Assembly (NCBI RefSeq): GCF_013344685.1
Contig: NZ_CP050137.1
Coordinates: forward strand, 310,001 to 374,000
Direction: 5' to 3'
Length of the DNA stretch: 64,000 nucleotides
Source of the DNA: Sphingomonas sp. CL5.1
GTDB lineage: Bacteria; Pseudomonadota; Alphaproteobacteria; Sphingomonadales; Sphingomonadaceae
Part shown: positions 26,783 through 35,180 of the stretch, piece by piece
How positions within the stretch are numbered: position 1 is the first letter of the stretch
Layout: the number at the start of each line of letters is the position of its first letter
The notes under the pieces: generated by a model
What the model saw: only the letters and a program-made list of their open reading frames with translations
Databases searched by the model: none
Told to the model about the DNA's origin: nothing
Position numbers and translations under genes: made by a program

Positions 26783-28549
26783 TCAGATGCCGAGGCCGCG
26801 CTTGCGGCCCAGCGACCAGCCGATGCCGCCGCCGTCGCGGGCGACGCCTGCGATCTGCCGGCCCAGCTGGCGTTCGAGGTCGTTCGACCAAGGCACGAGC
26901 CGGAAGCCCAACCCGTCGTCGATCATCGCGAAGCGGCCCGAGGCGAGCGCGAGGCGCTGGCGGCATGTCCCGGCGACCTTGTCGCCGGGACTGGTGGGGC
27001 GGTAGGCGAGTCCCGTCCGGCCCGCGATTTCGGCACCTGTCGCGTCCAGCTCGCGGCGGCGAAGCGTGTCGATCAGGTTGCCTTGCAGAACCACGCGGTT
27101 GCCGAAGCGGCGGGCCAGTCCTTCGCGCACGAGATGATCGGTGCGCTGGTCGAGCGCCTGCTGCACCTCCGATCCGAACCCGGCGGCCGTCACCGCACGG
27201 CGGCGCTCGATGAGACGATGATCAAGCCAGGTCGCGCCTGTCGCGTTCACCTGGGCGGCGAGGTCGAGATCGGATCGCGTCGCCAGGAACATCGTCGGCT
27301 TCGGATCGCCCGGCCGGCCGATAGCGCGCAGCTCGACGATGCCGCCGATATCCGGGCTGCGCTCCAGCGCCTCGATGCCCGGAAGCCGGACATGGTGGGT
27401 GCGCCCGTCGATGCCGTCGATCACGGCATAGGCCGAGCCATGCAGCTCGTCGTGCAGCCCCTTGTCGATCAACCGGCCGACGATGGGCTTTTGCGGCGCG
27501 GCGCTGACGATCTCGTAGCTGTCGAGCGGGCGCTGCAGGCCGCGATCGTTCAGCGCCTTGCCGATCGTGCGGATGATGTCGCCGCGCGTGCCCAGCTCGC
27601 GCAACCTGGCTTGCGCATCCGCCGCCAGTGCCCACTGACCGGGCGTGGCCTCGGCTGCGAGCCCCATCGTCTCCAGATGCTGCAAGCGGCCGATCATCAG
27701 GCGGCGGACCTGGGGATCGTCGGGTCCGGGCTGCTGGGGGCGCAAGTCGATGACGCCGAGTGCGTCCGCCGTGCGATCGATCTCAGCGTCGAGCCTGGTC
27801 CAGCGTTCGGCCGTCACCTCGCGTTCGAGCGCGCGCTGGATTTCATGCTCGGGCTTGGGGCCGAGTTCGGCATAGGCCAGTTCCTCGGCGCGCGAGCGCA
27901 GATTGTGGCTGATATACTCCCGGTTGATAACGAGGTCGGCCCCCTGGTCATCGACGCCGCGCACGAGCAGATGGACGTGGGGATTGTCGGTGTTCCAGTG
28001 ATCGACCGCGATCCATTCGAGACGCGTCCCGAGATCGGCTTCCATCTGGCGAACGAGATCGCGGGTATATTCGCGCAGGTCGGTGAGGTCCGCCGCATCC
28101 TCGGGCGAGACGATGATCCTGAAATGATGCCGGTCGTCCTTGCAGCGATCGGCGAAGGCGCGGTCGTCGGCGCCGTCGCCATTGGCGTCGAACATCCGCG
28201 CGGGCGATCCGTCACGGGTGACGCCCTCGCGCTTGAGATAGGCGATGTGCGCGGAGAGCGGCGCCCTCGGCCGCCCGTTCCGGTGGAAGCGGGTGAGGGG
28301 CACGATCTTGACCAGCACGCGCCGGCCCGATCCGAACAGCCGGCTGCGCGCGAAGGACGTGCGGCCCCGGCCGAAGTTCGATTGCCCGACGCGCCGCGAT
28401 CCGCCCCAGCCGCCCGTTCGCCGGCCTCCGCCGCTGCGCGCGGCGACGCGGAGCACCTGGACGACAAATCCTTGCGCCTTGCGGCCCTGGCCGGCTCCCC
28501 TGTTCCTGACCTTGCCCGGCCGGACGCGGAAATCCTCGTCCTCGCTCAC
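26783..28549 (-). CDS. Relaxase (VirD2/RlxS type with DUF3363)
   Basis: 588 residues from a GTG at 28549. A basic N-terminus (~75 residues) precedes the relaxase domain with KIVPLTRFHRNGRPRAPLSAH, HHFRIIVSPED and the metal-binding histidine cluster His184, His191 and His193 in DHWNTDNPHVHLLVRG. The C-terminal half matches DUF3363 (for example GLARRFGNRVVLQGNLIDTL). It nicks oriT and pilots the single strand into the recipient. A region rich in inverted repeats lies just upstream. Confidence 0.93.
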   Translation of the reverse strand: MSEDEDFRVRPGKVRNRGAGQGRKAQGFVVQVLRVAARSGGGRRTGGWGGSRRVGQSNFGRGRTSFARSRLFGSGRRVLVKIVPLTRFHRNGRPRAPLSAHIAYLKREGVTRDGSPARMFDANGDGADDRAFADRCKDDRHHFRIIVSPEDAADLTDLREYTRDLVRQMEADLGTRLEWIAVDHWNTDNPHVHLLVRGVDDQGADLVINREYISHNLRSRAEELAYAELGPKPEHEIQRALEREVTAERWTRLDAEIDRTADALGVIDLRPQQPGPDDPQVRRLMIGRLQHLETMGLAAEATPGQWALAADAQARLRELGTRGDIIRTIGKALNDRGLQRPLDSYEIVSAAPQKPIVGRLIDKGLHDELHGSAYAVIDGIDGRTHHVRLPGIEALERSPDIGGIVELRAIGRPGDPKPTMFLATRSDLDLAAQVNATGATWLDHRLIERRRAVTAAGFGSEVQQALDQRTDHLVREGLARRFGNRVVLQGNLIDTLRRRELDATGAEIAGRTGLAYRPTSPGDKVAGTCRQRLALASGRFAMIDDGLGFRLVPWSNDLERQLGRQIAGVARDGGGIGWSLGRKRGLGI

Positions 28550-28564
28550 GGCCGGGCTGCTTTC

Positions 28565-28697
28565 CGCCGAAAATGGCCTGTGGTGCCATTCGGCGCTTTG
28601 AAATGACTTGCTTTTTTCTTCCGAGCGGCACGCTCGCCGACCGACGCACCCGCGCCAAATCGTTGAAAGACAAAGGCTTTCAGCGAATTTGGGGTGC
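28565..28697. other. Candidate oriT: inverted repeats upstream of the relaxase gene
   Basis: Two nested palindromes lie in the 238-bp gap between the relaxase and the small methylase gene. The first pairs CGCCGAAAATGGC (28565–28577) with GCCATTCGGCG (28585–28595), with two extra bases in the left arm. The second extends over 28646–28697: GCACCC/GGGTGC outside, AAATCG/CGAATTT in the middle and TGAAAG/CTTTCA inside, with small interruptions. Position and structure fit an oriT; the nick site cannot be assigned. Confidence 0.5.
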
Positions 28698-28787
28698 GCT
28701 TTCTATCTTGCCGTCCCTTCCTTCGGCTTTTTCCTGCCCTTCCAGGCACTTCCACCTTCCAACCGGGCAATCTGAAAACGGGGGCGG

Positions 28788-29369
28788 TCATGGTGCGCCG
28801 GCCTGCCGCCGGCTTGCGGACGGCGCGCTGCCGGGCCGCGGCGATGCTGCAACGGGATCGCCCGGCAGCGCGAACTTGAGGCGCCAGGTCCGCCAAGCTT
28901 CGGCGACGGCTCCGGTGCCGGGAAACAGGTCGTCGAGCGCATCTTCGGGACGCGCGGCGACCGTCTCGAACGCCCAATGACAGACCGCTTCGGGCTTCGC
29001 GCCGGTGAGGCCGCGGCGCAGCGTGATCGGGCATTCGATCCAGTCGCGCATGACCAGGCGCTTGCTGACCACGGGTTTGCGCGCGGGCTTCACGATGACG
29101 GGTTCCCACGCCCAGGCGACCGGCACGTTGCGCTTGAAGGCGGCAAAGCCCTTGACCCACGCCATCCACCGCGCGCCGGTTTCGCGGATCAGCGGCGCGA
29201 GAACGGCGACCGATTCCGGCGTCGCTGCGGCGTGCAATATCCAGCCGTCATAGTCGCGCTGGAGCCGCTCGATCAGCGCCGCATGATCGACCTCGCCCGC
29301 ATAGTCGGGATGATTGCGATAGAGATGCGCGCAGCCGATATAAGGCGGATCGGCGTAGGCGATCTTCAC
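28788..29369 (-). CDS. Small DPPY-motif DNA methylase-like protein
   Basis: 193 residues from a GTG at 29369, preceded by GGAGG and overlapping the transglycosylase stop. It opens with VKIAYADPPYIG (DPPY catalytic motif) and has LDDLFPGTGAVAEAWR near residue 160, a form of the FxGxG cofactor loop. That suggests an amino-DNA methyltransferase-like protein of the MT-A70/beta type. Located inside the transfer operon between lytic transglycosylase and relaxase, it could modify ICE DNA. The target is unknown. Confidence 0.65.
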   Translation of the reverse strand: MKIAYADPPYIGCAHLYRNHPDYAGEVDHAALIERLQRDYDGWILHAAATPESVAVLAPLIRETGARWMAWVKGFAAFKRNVPVAWAWEPVIVKPARKPVVSKRLVMRDWIECPITLRRGLTGAKPEAVCHWAFETVAARPEDALDDLFPGTGAVAEAWRTWRLKFALPGDPVAASPRPGSAPSASRRQAGAP

Positions 29370-30229
29370 GGCTGCCTCCGCCCTGACAGCGCGACGAACA
29401 GACTGTTCGCGGCCGGTTCTACCGCCGCGCGCATGTCGTCCGCGTGTTTTCCGGGTGACGTTTCCAGTGCGGCCGGATCGTCGTTCGGCCGCGCAGCGAA
29501 CAATGCGGCCCGGCGCCAGGCGAAGCGATCGGACGGCGGCGCGGCGGCAAGCTGGCTGTCGCCCGCGCTGCCGGTGATGGCCGCCAGCTTTGCAAGATAG
29601 GCGCGTGTCTCGGCGGGCAGCGGGCGGCCGCGCGAGAGGTATTCGTCGTAGCGGCCCGGCCCGGCATTGTAGGCCGCCAGCATCGCCGTCGCGTTGCCGT
29701 AGCGGTCGTGCATCGCGCGCAGATAGGCCGCGCCCGCCATAATATTGTCGCGCACATTGTAGGGATCGCGCCCCAGCCCGTGACGAATGCGCAGGTTCGC
29801 CCATGTGCCGGGCATGATCTGCATCAGGCCCATCGCGCCAGCCGAGGATACCGCACGGGAATCGCCGTTGCTCTCGACGCGCATCACCGCCCAAATCCAT
29901 GCCTCGGGGATGCCGAAGCGCCGCGCGGCGTCTGCGACTTGAACGGCCCAGGGATGGCTGGTTGCCGTGCGTTCGGCCGGCGCGTCCTGTGCCCGCGCCG
30001 CGTCCGGCCCGATACCGGACGACAGCAGCAGAACCGCGAGCAGGACGACCGATCCGCCCCCGCTCCGCCGCCAGCCTGCCAGCGTGCTCGCTCCGGTAAA
30101 GGGTGCGCGCGATGCGCCGGCCGGGGGCCGCCCTTGACCTTCGCTGCGCGCGCCGGCCGGCCTGCGACCGAGCGGGACGGAGGGATGATGCGATCTTTCC
30201 GCGAACAGAGGGATGACCGGGAAAGGCAC
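29366..30229 (-). CDS. Lytic transglycosylase of the transfer system (VirB1-like)
   Basis: 287 residues. A long, basic N-terminus precedes a membrane/signal segment (SVVLLAVLLLSSGIGPDAARA, about 60–80) and an SLT domain with catalytic Glu119 in MRVESNGDSRAVSSAGAMG and AAYNAGPGRYDEYL. It cleaves peptidoglycan so that the conjugation channel can cross the wall. The N-terminal ~55 residues may not be translated if a later start is used. It lies 3 bp downstream of the DUF736 gene. Confidence 0.9.
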   Translation of the reverse strand: MPFPVIPLFAERSHHPSVPLGRRPAGARSEGQGRPPAGASRAPFTGASTLAGWRRSGGGSVVLLAVLLLSSGIGPDAARAQDAPAERTATSHPWAVQVADAARRFGIPEAWIWAVMRVESNGDSRAVSSAGAMGLMQIMPGTWANLRIRHGLGRDPYNVRDNIMAGAAYLRAMHDRYGNATAMLAAYNAGPGRYDEYLSRGRPLPAETRAYLAKLAAITGSAGDSQLAAAPPSDRFAWRRAALFAARPNDDPAALETSPGKHADDMRAAVEPAANSLFVALSGRRQP

Positions 30230-30232
30230 GGA

Positions 30233-30565
30233 TCAGTTCCGGTCGTCGCGAGGCCGGGGGCGCTTCCACGACAGCCGGAACGTCCGACCCTCGTCATCGG
30301 CGCGGAACAGCACCGGCCGGAACGGCGAGCCGAAAAGCGGGCTGTCGATCTCCAGCGCGATGTAATCGCCCGCGCGTTCACCGACCCGTTTCCACGCGCC
30401 GCCGACCTCGGGGCCGTCCTCGTCGTCGAGGTGGACACGGTAGTCGGGCGCGTTTTCGGCATCGCCCGGATCGATCGCGACCAGCACGATCTGCTCGTTG
30501 ATGCCGAAATAACGGGCACGTCCAGCATAGCCGCTAGCGGTGGGTTCAAAGATATTCGTCGGCAT
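30233..30565 (-). CDS. DUF736 protein (copy 1)
   Basis: 110 residues of the DUF736 family, which is widespread in alphaproteobacterial ICEs and plasmids and has no established function. The segment APDYRVHLDD and the central EVGGAWKR match the family pattern. The gene overlaps the 3' end of traF by 20 bp. A second, diverged DUF736 protein is encoded at 39528–39827. Confidence 0.85.
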   Translation of the reverse strand: MPTNIFEPTASGYAGRARYFGINEQIVLVAIDPGDAENAPDYRVHLDDEDGPEVGGAWKRVGERAGDYIALEIDSPLFGSPFRPVLFRADDEGRTFRLSWKRPRPRDDRN

Positions 30566-31124
30566 GGCCGATCTCCTTTTCACTGGGGGTTGAAAGCGAC
30601 GGGGACGGCGCGCGCAGATGCAGCGGCGTCGCGCGTCCGATGACGGTGGAAGCCGGAAGCGGGCCGAAATAGCGGCCGTCGAGACTGTCCGGGACGGATG
30701 GGTTGAGCAGGAATATCTCGCCGGGGCCGAGCGTCCGGCACCCCTGCCAGACCGGCAGCGGGCGGCCCCGACCGTCACGCGCGCGGGCCATAGCGACGCG
30801 CCGGCCATCGACGCGCACCACGGCGCCGATGCGGCACACGCGCTGCCCCGTTTTCGCCGAGACATGTTTCAGGAGCGGCACGCCCTCGGGCAGGTAACCT
30901 CGCGCCGAAAGCCAGCGGGAGAGCCGCTCTGGCGGCGTGATGGCGACCAGCGCCCCGGTGGGCGGATCGCGGTCGGGATGGACGCGGTAAAGGCCGATCG
31001 GCGCGCTGGCGCTGGCGTTCCAGATCACGCGCGGAAGCGGATCGACGGCTGCGGTGATGACGAACGCCGCGGCGAAGGCGAATGCGGCGATGGCCGTCGC
31101 CATGACATAACGGCGGCGCGTCAT
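30546..31124 (-). CDS. traF: TraF, conjugation-specific S26 signal peptidase
   Basis: 192 residues with one N-terminal membrane segment. The serine–lysine dyad is Ser40 in SASAPIGLYR and Lys86 in LLKHVSA, and FLLNPSVPDSLDGRYFGPL is the usual C-terminal box. TraF processes the TrbC pilin in the RP4-type system. The start overlaps the DUF2840 stop by 4 bp, so it belongs to the transfer operon. Confidence 0.93.
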   Translation of the reverse strand: MTRRRYVMATAIAAFAFAAAFVITAAVDPLPRVIWNASASAPIGLYRVHPDRDPPTGALVAITPPERLSRWLSARGYLPEGVPLLKHVSAKTGQRVCRIGAVVRVDGRRVAMARARDGRGRPLPVWQGCRTLGPGEIFLLNPSVPDSLDGRYFGPLPASTVIGRATPLHLRAPSPSLSTPSEKEIGHADEYL

Positions 31125-31708
31125 CCTTCGATCTCCCGGCGCTTGAGCCAGGCGCGATGGCGCTCCATCGTGTAGGGACGCGGCTCATGGCCCGCGGCGA
31201 TGCGGTTGTGAACGTGGCGCCAGTGGTCGGACGCGGCATCGCAGGGATCGACACCCGCCGCTTCCACCGCGTCGATCGCGGCGAGCACCTGGCTCACCTT
31301 CGGCCAGCTCTCGATATGCAGGAGGATGTCGCCGCCCGGCCGCACGAAGGGCAGCGTGGTGTATGGTTCGCCGGCATCCACCGCCCGCAAGACGTCGATG
31401 CGCGAGGTGATCGTGCCATAGTCGTTGGCGGACCAGCGGACGAAGGTGAATATCGCGCCGGGCCGAAAGCTCACCACGCGCGTTCGGCGCGTGAGGATGC
31501 GGTCGTGGGCGATACGGCCGAAGCGTATCCAGTGCTCCAGCTTCTTCTCGATCCAGGTGAGTTCGACTTCGGTCAGCCGGGAGGCGGCTGCGATTGCGGA
31601 CGGTATGGGCGGGCTGCGGTGAGGTGCTTCCCGTTCCGCCGCCTGCCGGCGCAGCGCGGCTTCAAACCCGCTGAAATCGATATGCTGTGGACGCGCGGGG
31701 TCGCTCAT
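31121..31708 (-). CDS. DUF2840 protein
   Basis: 195 residues. The core from TEVELTWIEKKLEHWIRFG through GDILLHIESWPKVSQVL is characteristic of DUF2840, a family found next to traF in alphaproteobacterial ICEs. No catalytic motif is visible. Its function is unknown; genomic position suggests a part in transfer or its control. In related elements the gene upstream is often parA, whereas here it is a cytosine methyltransferase gene. Confidence 0.85.
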   Translation of the reverse strand: MSDPARPQHIDFSGFEAALRRQAAEREAPHRSPPIPSAIAAASRLTEVELTWIEKKLEHWIRFGRIAHDRILTRRTRVVSFRPGAIFTFVRWSANDYGTITSRIDVLRAVDAGEPYTTLPFVRPGGDILLHIESWPKVSQVLAAIDAVEAAGVDPCDAASDHWRHVHNRIAAGHEPRPYTMERHRAWLKRREIEG

Positions 31709-33051
31709 CGTTCGTCTCCGGCGCTGTCGAGGGATGCGCGGCCGAGCACGAGATCGAGCGCGGCTTCGGTGCGCAGGATCGCGCGGCCGATGGCTTCGGG
31801 GATTTGCGGGAGAACGGCGTCGCCGAACGCCTCGACGATCAGGCTGGCAGCAGCCGTCCCGCGTGGACCGCCGACCGCAACGCGCGTGCCAGCCACCCAG
31901 GCGGAAAGCCCATCATCCAGCCGTAAGTGACGGGCAAGGCCGCCGTTCCAGTCAGCCCACGGCTCCGCAGCATCGCCGCCAGCGCGCGAGCGCCCGCCCA
32001 TTTGTCCGGCGCGCGATCGGTCATAGCCCCGTCCATCACCGCGTCCATCGTCGGGGATTTCCTGCGGTCGTAGGCCGGACTCCAGCTGTCCATCCGGCTG
32101 TCCCGCTTCGTGGGAGTCGGCAGGAGTTCCGCGGCATGGCGCAGCAGGTTCGGCGTGTCGATCTGCGCCTTCGCGCCATTCGCCCGGCGTCCCGTCTCGA
32201 TCTCCTGCGCGCTCAATCTCCGGCCGCCGTTCGGTTTGACGGGCGTCGGCATCATGCCCGCATGGCGGCTGGCATGGCCCTGCAACTGGCTGAGCACATC
32301 CCCCCGGCCGCCGCGTTCCGCATCCGACTTGCGCGGCGTCGCCAGAATCATCCGCAGCGGATATGTTGATCCCGCTCCGCCGCCCGCGCCGTCCGTCATC
32401 CCGTCCGTCGCCAGCGGGGTCGGCAGCCTGTTCAATGCAGCGGGGTGCATCATCGTCGGCAGGTTCATGCCAGTCCGCTTCTCTCCGCGCACCTTGCACA
32501 TCTCCGGGCCGTGTGCCGCGTCGCTGGTGCGCGGCGTCGGCAAGCTGGCCGGGGTCGTAGCCGATGAGCCATGATCGCTTGCGGACATGGTTGGCGCCGA
32601 CATTTTCAGCAGCCACCACGCACGGTTCGCAGGCGTAGCCGAGCGTTTCCAGGAGAAGGAGCAGCCGGTCAGCGCCGCGAGTTCTGAGATTAGCGCTGTT
32701 CTCAAAAGCGAACCAGCGAGGCCGGCAATCTCCGACCAGGCGGACGGCTTCGAGGTAGAGGCCCGACCGTTCGCCTTCGATTCCCCTGCCTTTGGTGTTG
32801 GCGCTGGAGATGTCCTGGCACGGCGGCGATCCGACGATGATGTCGGGTAGGAATCCGAGGTCGGAAACAAGTCGAGCTGCCGTGAGGGCGCGCACGTCAT
32901 CGTAGAGTCTGACATGGGGATTGTTCTCCGCGTAGAGGATGCGGCGCCACTCGACGATCTCGCAGGCGGCGACGGTAATGAAGCCGGCGCGATGCAGGCC
33001 AAGCGACCAGCCGCCCGCCGCTGCGCTGAACAGGTCGAGCGCGCGCATCAT
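31705..33051 (-). CDS. DNA (cytosine-5) methyltransferase
   Basis: 448 residues from the ATG at 33051. Motif I is LDLFSAAAGGWSLGLHRAGF, motif IV GSPPCQDIS, motif VI AFENSANL, motif VIII NHVRKRSWLIGY and motif X EAFGDAVLPQ. The stretch between motifs VIII and X (about 31.8–32.5 kb) is hydrophilic and low-complexity in this frame. The –1/+1 neighbour frame stays open there and carries LPTP repeats and YGWMMGFPPGWL, both known from related methyltransferases. The gene overlaps the upstream PP-loop gene. Its likely role is protection of ICE DNA from restriction; no cognate endonuclease is seen. Confidence 0.85.
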   Translation of the reverse strand: MMRALDLFSAAAGGWSLGLHRAGFITVAACEIVEWRRILYAENNPHVRLYDDVRALTAARLVSDLGFLPDIIVGSPPCQDISSANTKGRGIEGERSGLYLEAVRLVGDCRPRWFAFENSANLRTRGADRLLLLLETLGYACEPCVVAAENVGANHVRKRSWLIGYDPGQLADAAHQRRGTRPGDVQGARREADWHEPADDDAPRCIEQAADPAGDGRDDGRRGRRSGINISAADDSGDAAQVGCGTRRPGGCAQPVAGPCQPPCGHDADARQTERRPEIERAGDRDGTPGEWREGADRHAEPAAPCRGTPADSHEAGQPDGQLESGLRPQEIPDDGRGDGRGYDRSRAGQMGGRSRAGGDAAEPWADWNGGLARHLRLDDGLSAWVAGTRVAVGGPRGTAAASLIVEAFGDAVLPQIPEAIGRAILRTEAALDLVLGRASLDSAGDER

Positions 33052-34196
33052 TCGCACAGCCCGTATTCGCTGTCGCAGCGCAGGCCGTGCTCATCGGCCT
33101 CGCGCTGCTCCTGGTCGATGAACAGGTCGTAGTTGCGCCCGCCCCGGCTTGTGCGCGACCACGCGATCGCCCTGTCGATGGTCGCCCGGCCATGATCGGC
33201 GGGATCGCCCGGGACGGTCGGCGCGGGCAGCAGCGATGCCGGCGTGCCGGCGACGGCGCTGCGGCGGGACACGAGGCTGACCAGCTGCTCCCACTCGCGC
33301 ACGCGGTCTACCTCGGCCGGGAAGCGCATGGACCAGGCGCGCAATTCGCGCTTTTTGACCATGATGCAGGTCGAGCAGCCGACCCGGCTCATGCCCATCG
33401 TGTAAAGCGGGTTGTGGCGCAGGCCGTGGCGCTCGGAGATGGCGAAGGTGTCAGCGGCCGACCAGCGGAAGATGGGCCGGTAGAGCACTTGGCGCGCCCC
33501 GACCGGATACCGCTTCGACTGGATGGGCGGTTTCTTCGCCCGCGCCGGGCTCTCGTCGGCCCGTTCGCCGATCCAGTCGATCACCGGCACGCCCGCGTCG
33601 AGCAGCGGGCGCTTGCGGTGCATCATCGGGATCAGCTTGGTCTCGTCGGTGCAGAAGCGCGTCTTCGTGCCGGGAAACCGGCCGTGCAGCATCGCCATGT
33701 CGAGGAACGGGATGCCGGTGGGATGCAGCAGCCCGAGCGCCCGCTCGATCAGGTGATCGGGGACAGGTGGCGAGACCAGGACGGGACAATCGCACCCGGC
33801 CATCCACTCGGCCCTGGTGATCGTGCCTGCCTGCCATGCGTCCCGGCGCTGGTTGCACGCGCCTCTATGGCGCGTCCGCCGCTTTTCGTTCGACCATTCC
33901 TCACGAAGAATCCCGCGCTTACGGGCGAAGGCCGCCGCGTCGGTGAGGCCGGGCACATCGTTGGCCGACACGATCTCGATGTGCAGGCCGGTGCGCTGCC
34001 GCAGCCAGTCGTCGAGATAGGCGATATGATCGAGCGTGATCGGGTTCTCATGGCCGTTGTCGGCACAGAGGAAGCGCGGGGCGTTGTTGCCGAACGCGGC
34101 CAGCCCCTTGCGCTCGATCCGCTCGACCATCTTGCAGAGAACGGCTTGGCTGTCCTTGCCGCCCGAGATGCTGCCGAAGTGCTGGACGGCGATCAT
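33048..34196 (-). CDS. PP-loop ATPase of the PAPS-reductase family
   Basis: 382 residues from the ATG at 34196, overlapping the stop of the upstream gene by 4 bp. The N-terminus shows the PP-loop SGGKDS (residues 11–16), which binds ATP or PAPS. Later cysteines include CDCPV and GCSTCIM, able to hold an Fe–S cluster, as in DndC and 4Fe-4S PAPS reductases. No sulfate-assimilation genes are nearby. With a TGT-like protein upstream and a C5 methyltransferase downstream, a role in nucleic-acid modification is more likely than sulfur assimilation. Confidence 0.8.
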   Translation of the reverse strand: MIAVQHFGSISGGKDSQAVLCKMVERIERKGLAAFGNNAPRFLCADNGHENPITLDHIAYLDDWLRQRTGLHIEIVSANDVPGLTDAAAFARKRGILREEWSNEKRRTRHRGACNQRRDAWQAGTITRAEWMAGCDCPVLVSPPVPDHLIERALGLLHPTGIPFLDMAMLHGRFPGTKTRFCTDETKLIPMMHRKRPLLDAGVPVIDWIGERADESPARAKKPPIQSKRYPVGARQVLYRPIFRWSAADTFAISERHGLRHNPLYTMGMSRVGCSTCIMVKKRELRAWSMRFPAEVDRVREWEQLVSLVSRRSAVAGTPASLLPAPTVPGDPADHGRATIDRAIAWSRTSRGGRNYDLFIDQEQREADEHGLRCDSEYGLCE

Positions 34197-34834
34197 GGCC
34201 GCTGCCCCGCAAGCCAGGCTTCGATGTCCGGCTGCCGCCGGGCGAGATCGAGCGGCGGCAAAGCGGAGGCGAAGCGCGAGACGCCCGAGCCATCGAAGCT
34301 GTCGGCCCCTGCTGCCGCGCAAAGGCGGATGCGCCGCGCGGTGTTGACGCGGCCGACATGGCAGATGGCGCCACGCTCATGCGCGAGCCGCGCCCATGTC
34401 GCCATCGTCGCCAGTTTCCACGGCGTATCGCCGCCGACGAAGATACCGATCTCCGGGCCGACCACCGCCGCGACGTGCGGCGGCTCCATGCCGTTCTGGA
34501 CGGCGAGCAGATATTGCGCGTCGCGCAGCTCGGGCCGGTTGCGCAGCGCGTCCAGCCAGTCGAGCGAGAAGCGCAGCGAAGCGAGGCCGCCCGCCACGAT
34601 GTCGGGCAGCACGATCCAGTCGGCCCCCGACCCGAGCAGAGCAACCGCCTTCTCGAACGCGGGCACGTCGAACGGCTCGCCCCGCTGAAAAGCCGTCCAT
34701 GCGCCATTGTCGAGCGCGTAGCGGAAGCGTTCCGGGCGCAACGGTCCCTTTGCGGAGACCATCAGCCGCCAGCCCGCGCGCCGCAGAGCATCGAGATTGC
34801 GGCGTGTGCCAGTGCGGGAAGCATAGCCGATCAT
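34193..34834 (-). CDS. TGT/DpdA-like TIM-barrel protein
   Basis: 213 residues. The pattern YALDNGAWTAF, ADWIVLPDIVAGG, QYLLAVQNGM, IGIFVGGDTPWK, CHVGRVNTARRIRLC and AGADSFDGSGVSRF follows the order seen in tRNA-guanine-transglycosylase-like barrels. That includes DpdA-type proteins, which exchange guanine for a 7-deazaguanine in DNA. An Asp early (DNGAW) and one late (SFDGS) would be the catalytic candidates. It is translationally coupled to the PP-loop gene. The family link is by eye and needs a profile search. Confidence 0.5.
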   Translation of the reverse strand: MIGYASRTGTRRNLDALRRAGWRLMVSAKGPLRPERFRYALDNGAWTAFQRGEPFDVPAFEKAVALLGSGADWIVLPDIVAGGLASLRFSLDWLDALRNRPELRDAQYLLAVQNGMEPPHVAAVVGPEIGIFVGGDTPWKLATMATWARLAHERGAICHVGRVNTARRIRLCAAAGADSFDGSGVSRFASALPPLDLARRQPDIEAWLAGQRP

Positions 34835-34974
34835 CGGCCGCCTCCCGGCGCCATCACCGGATGGCGGATCGCTTTCGCATCACGCCCTCTGGACGATTGA
34901 TCGCCTCGCGGAAAAGGCGTAGTAGTATAGCGTAGTGGAAACGGCGGATTTACTGCCTGATACTTCGCACCGTC

Positions 34975-35180
34975 TCGCGAATTATCCACAGCTCGAAATC
35001 GCGTTAGAAAGAATACGAAGTATTCTTTACTGTTAGCATAGTTAGAAGGGGGGCGATTACGCGAGCGATTCCAGAGGCTTGCGTGGGGGGCGGGTTTTTT
35101 ATAGGCCGAGTCAGCGGTTTTTAATCGGCCGAGTCCGGCGGTTTTCAATAGGCCGAGTCTCATGGCCGGTTATCCACAGC
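34975..35180. other. Candidate origin of replication (oriV) beside repA
   Basis: Two perfect DnaA boxes (TTATCCACA) lie at 34982–34990 and 35170–35178. Between them is an AT-rich stretch and three direct iterons, each ending GGCCGAGTC, at 35104–35112, 35127–35135 and 35151–35159. The repeat unit is about 23 bp, with a shared GGTTTT–AT–GGCCGAGTC layout. The right-hand DnaA box lies inside the 3' end of the RepA gene. The arrangement is typical of iteron-controlled plasmid origins and indicates that the excised ICE can replicate. Confidence 0.75.
35008..35028. repeat. Palindrome in the oriV AT-rich stretch
   Basis: AAAGAATA-CGAAG-TATTCTTT, perfect 8-bp arms with a 5-bp spacer. It lies between the left DnaA box and the iterons. 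It could be a binding site for RepA dimers or another replication regulator, or part of the duplex-unwinding region. Confidence 0.5.

Noticed and set aside
33048..34196. Assimilatory PAPS reductase for sulfate reduction
   Set aside because: No cys genes nearby, extra cysteine motifs and coupling to a TGT-like gene point to nucleic-acid modification instead.
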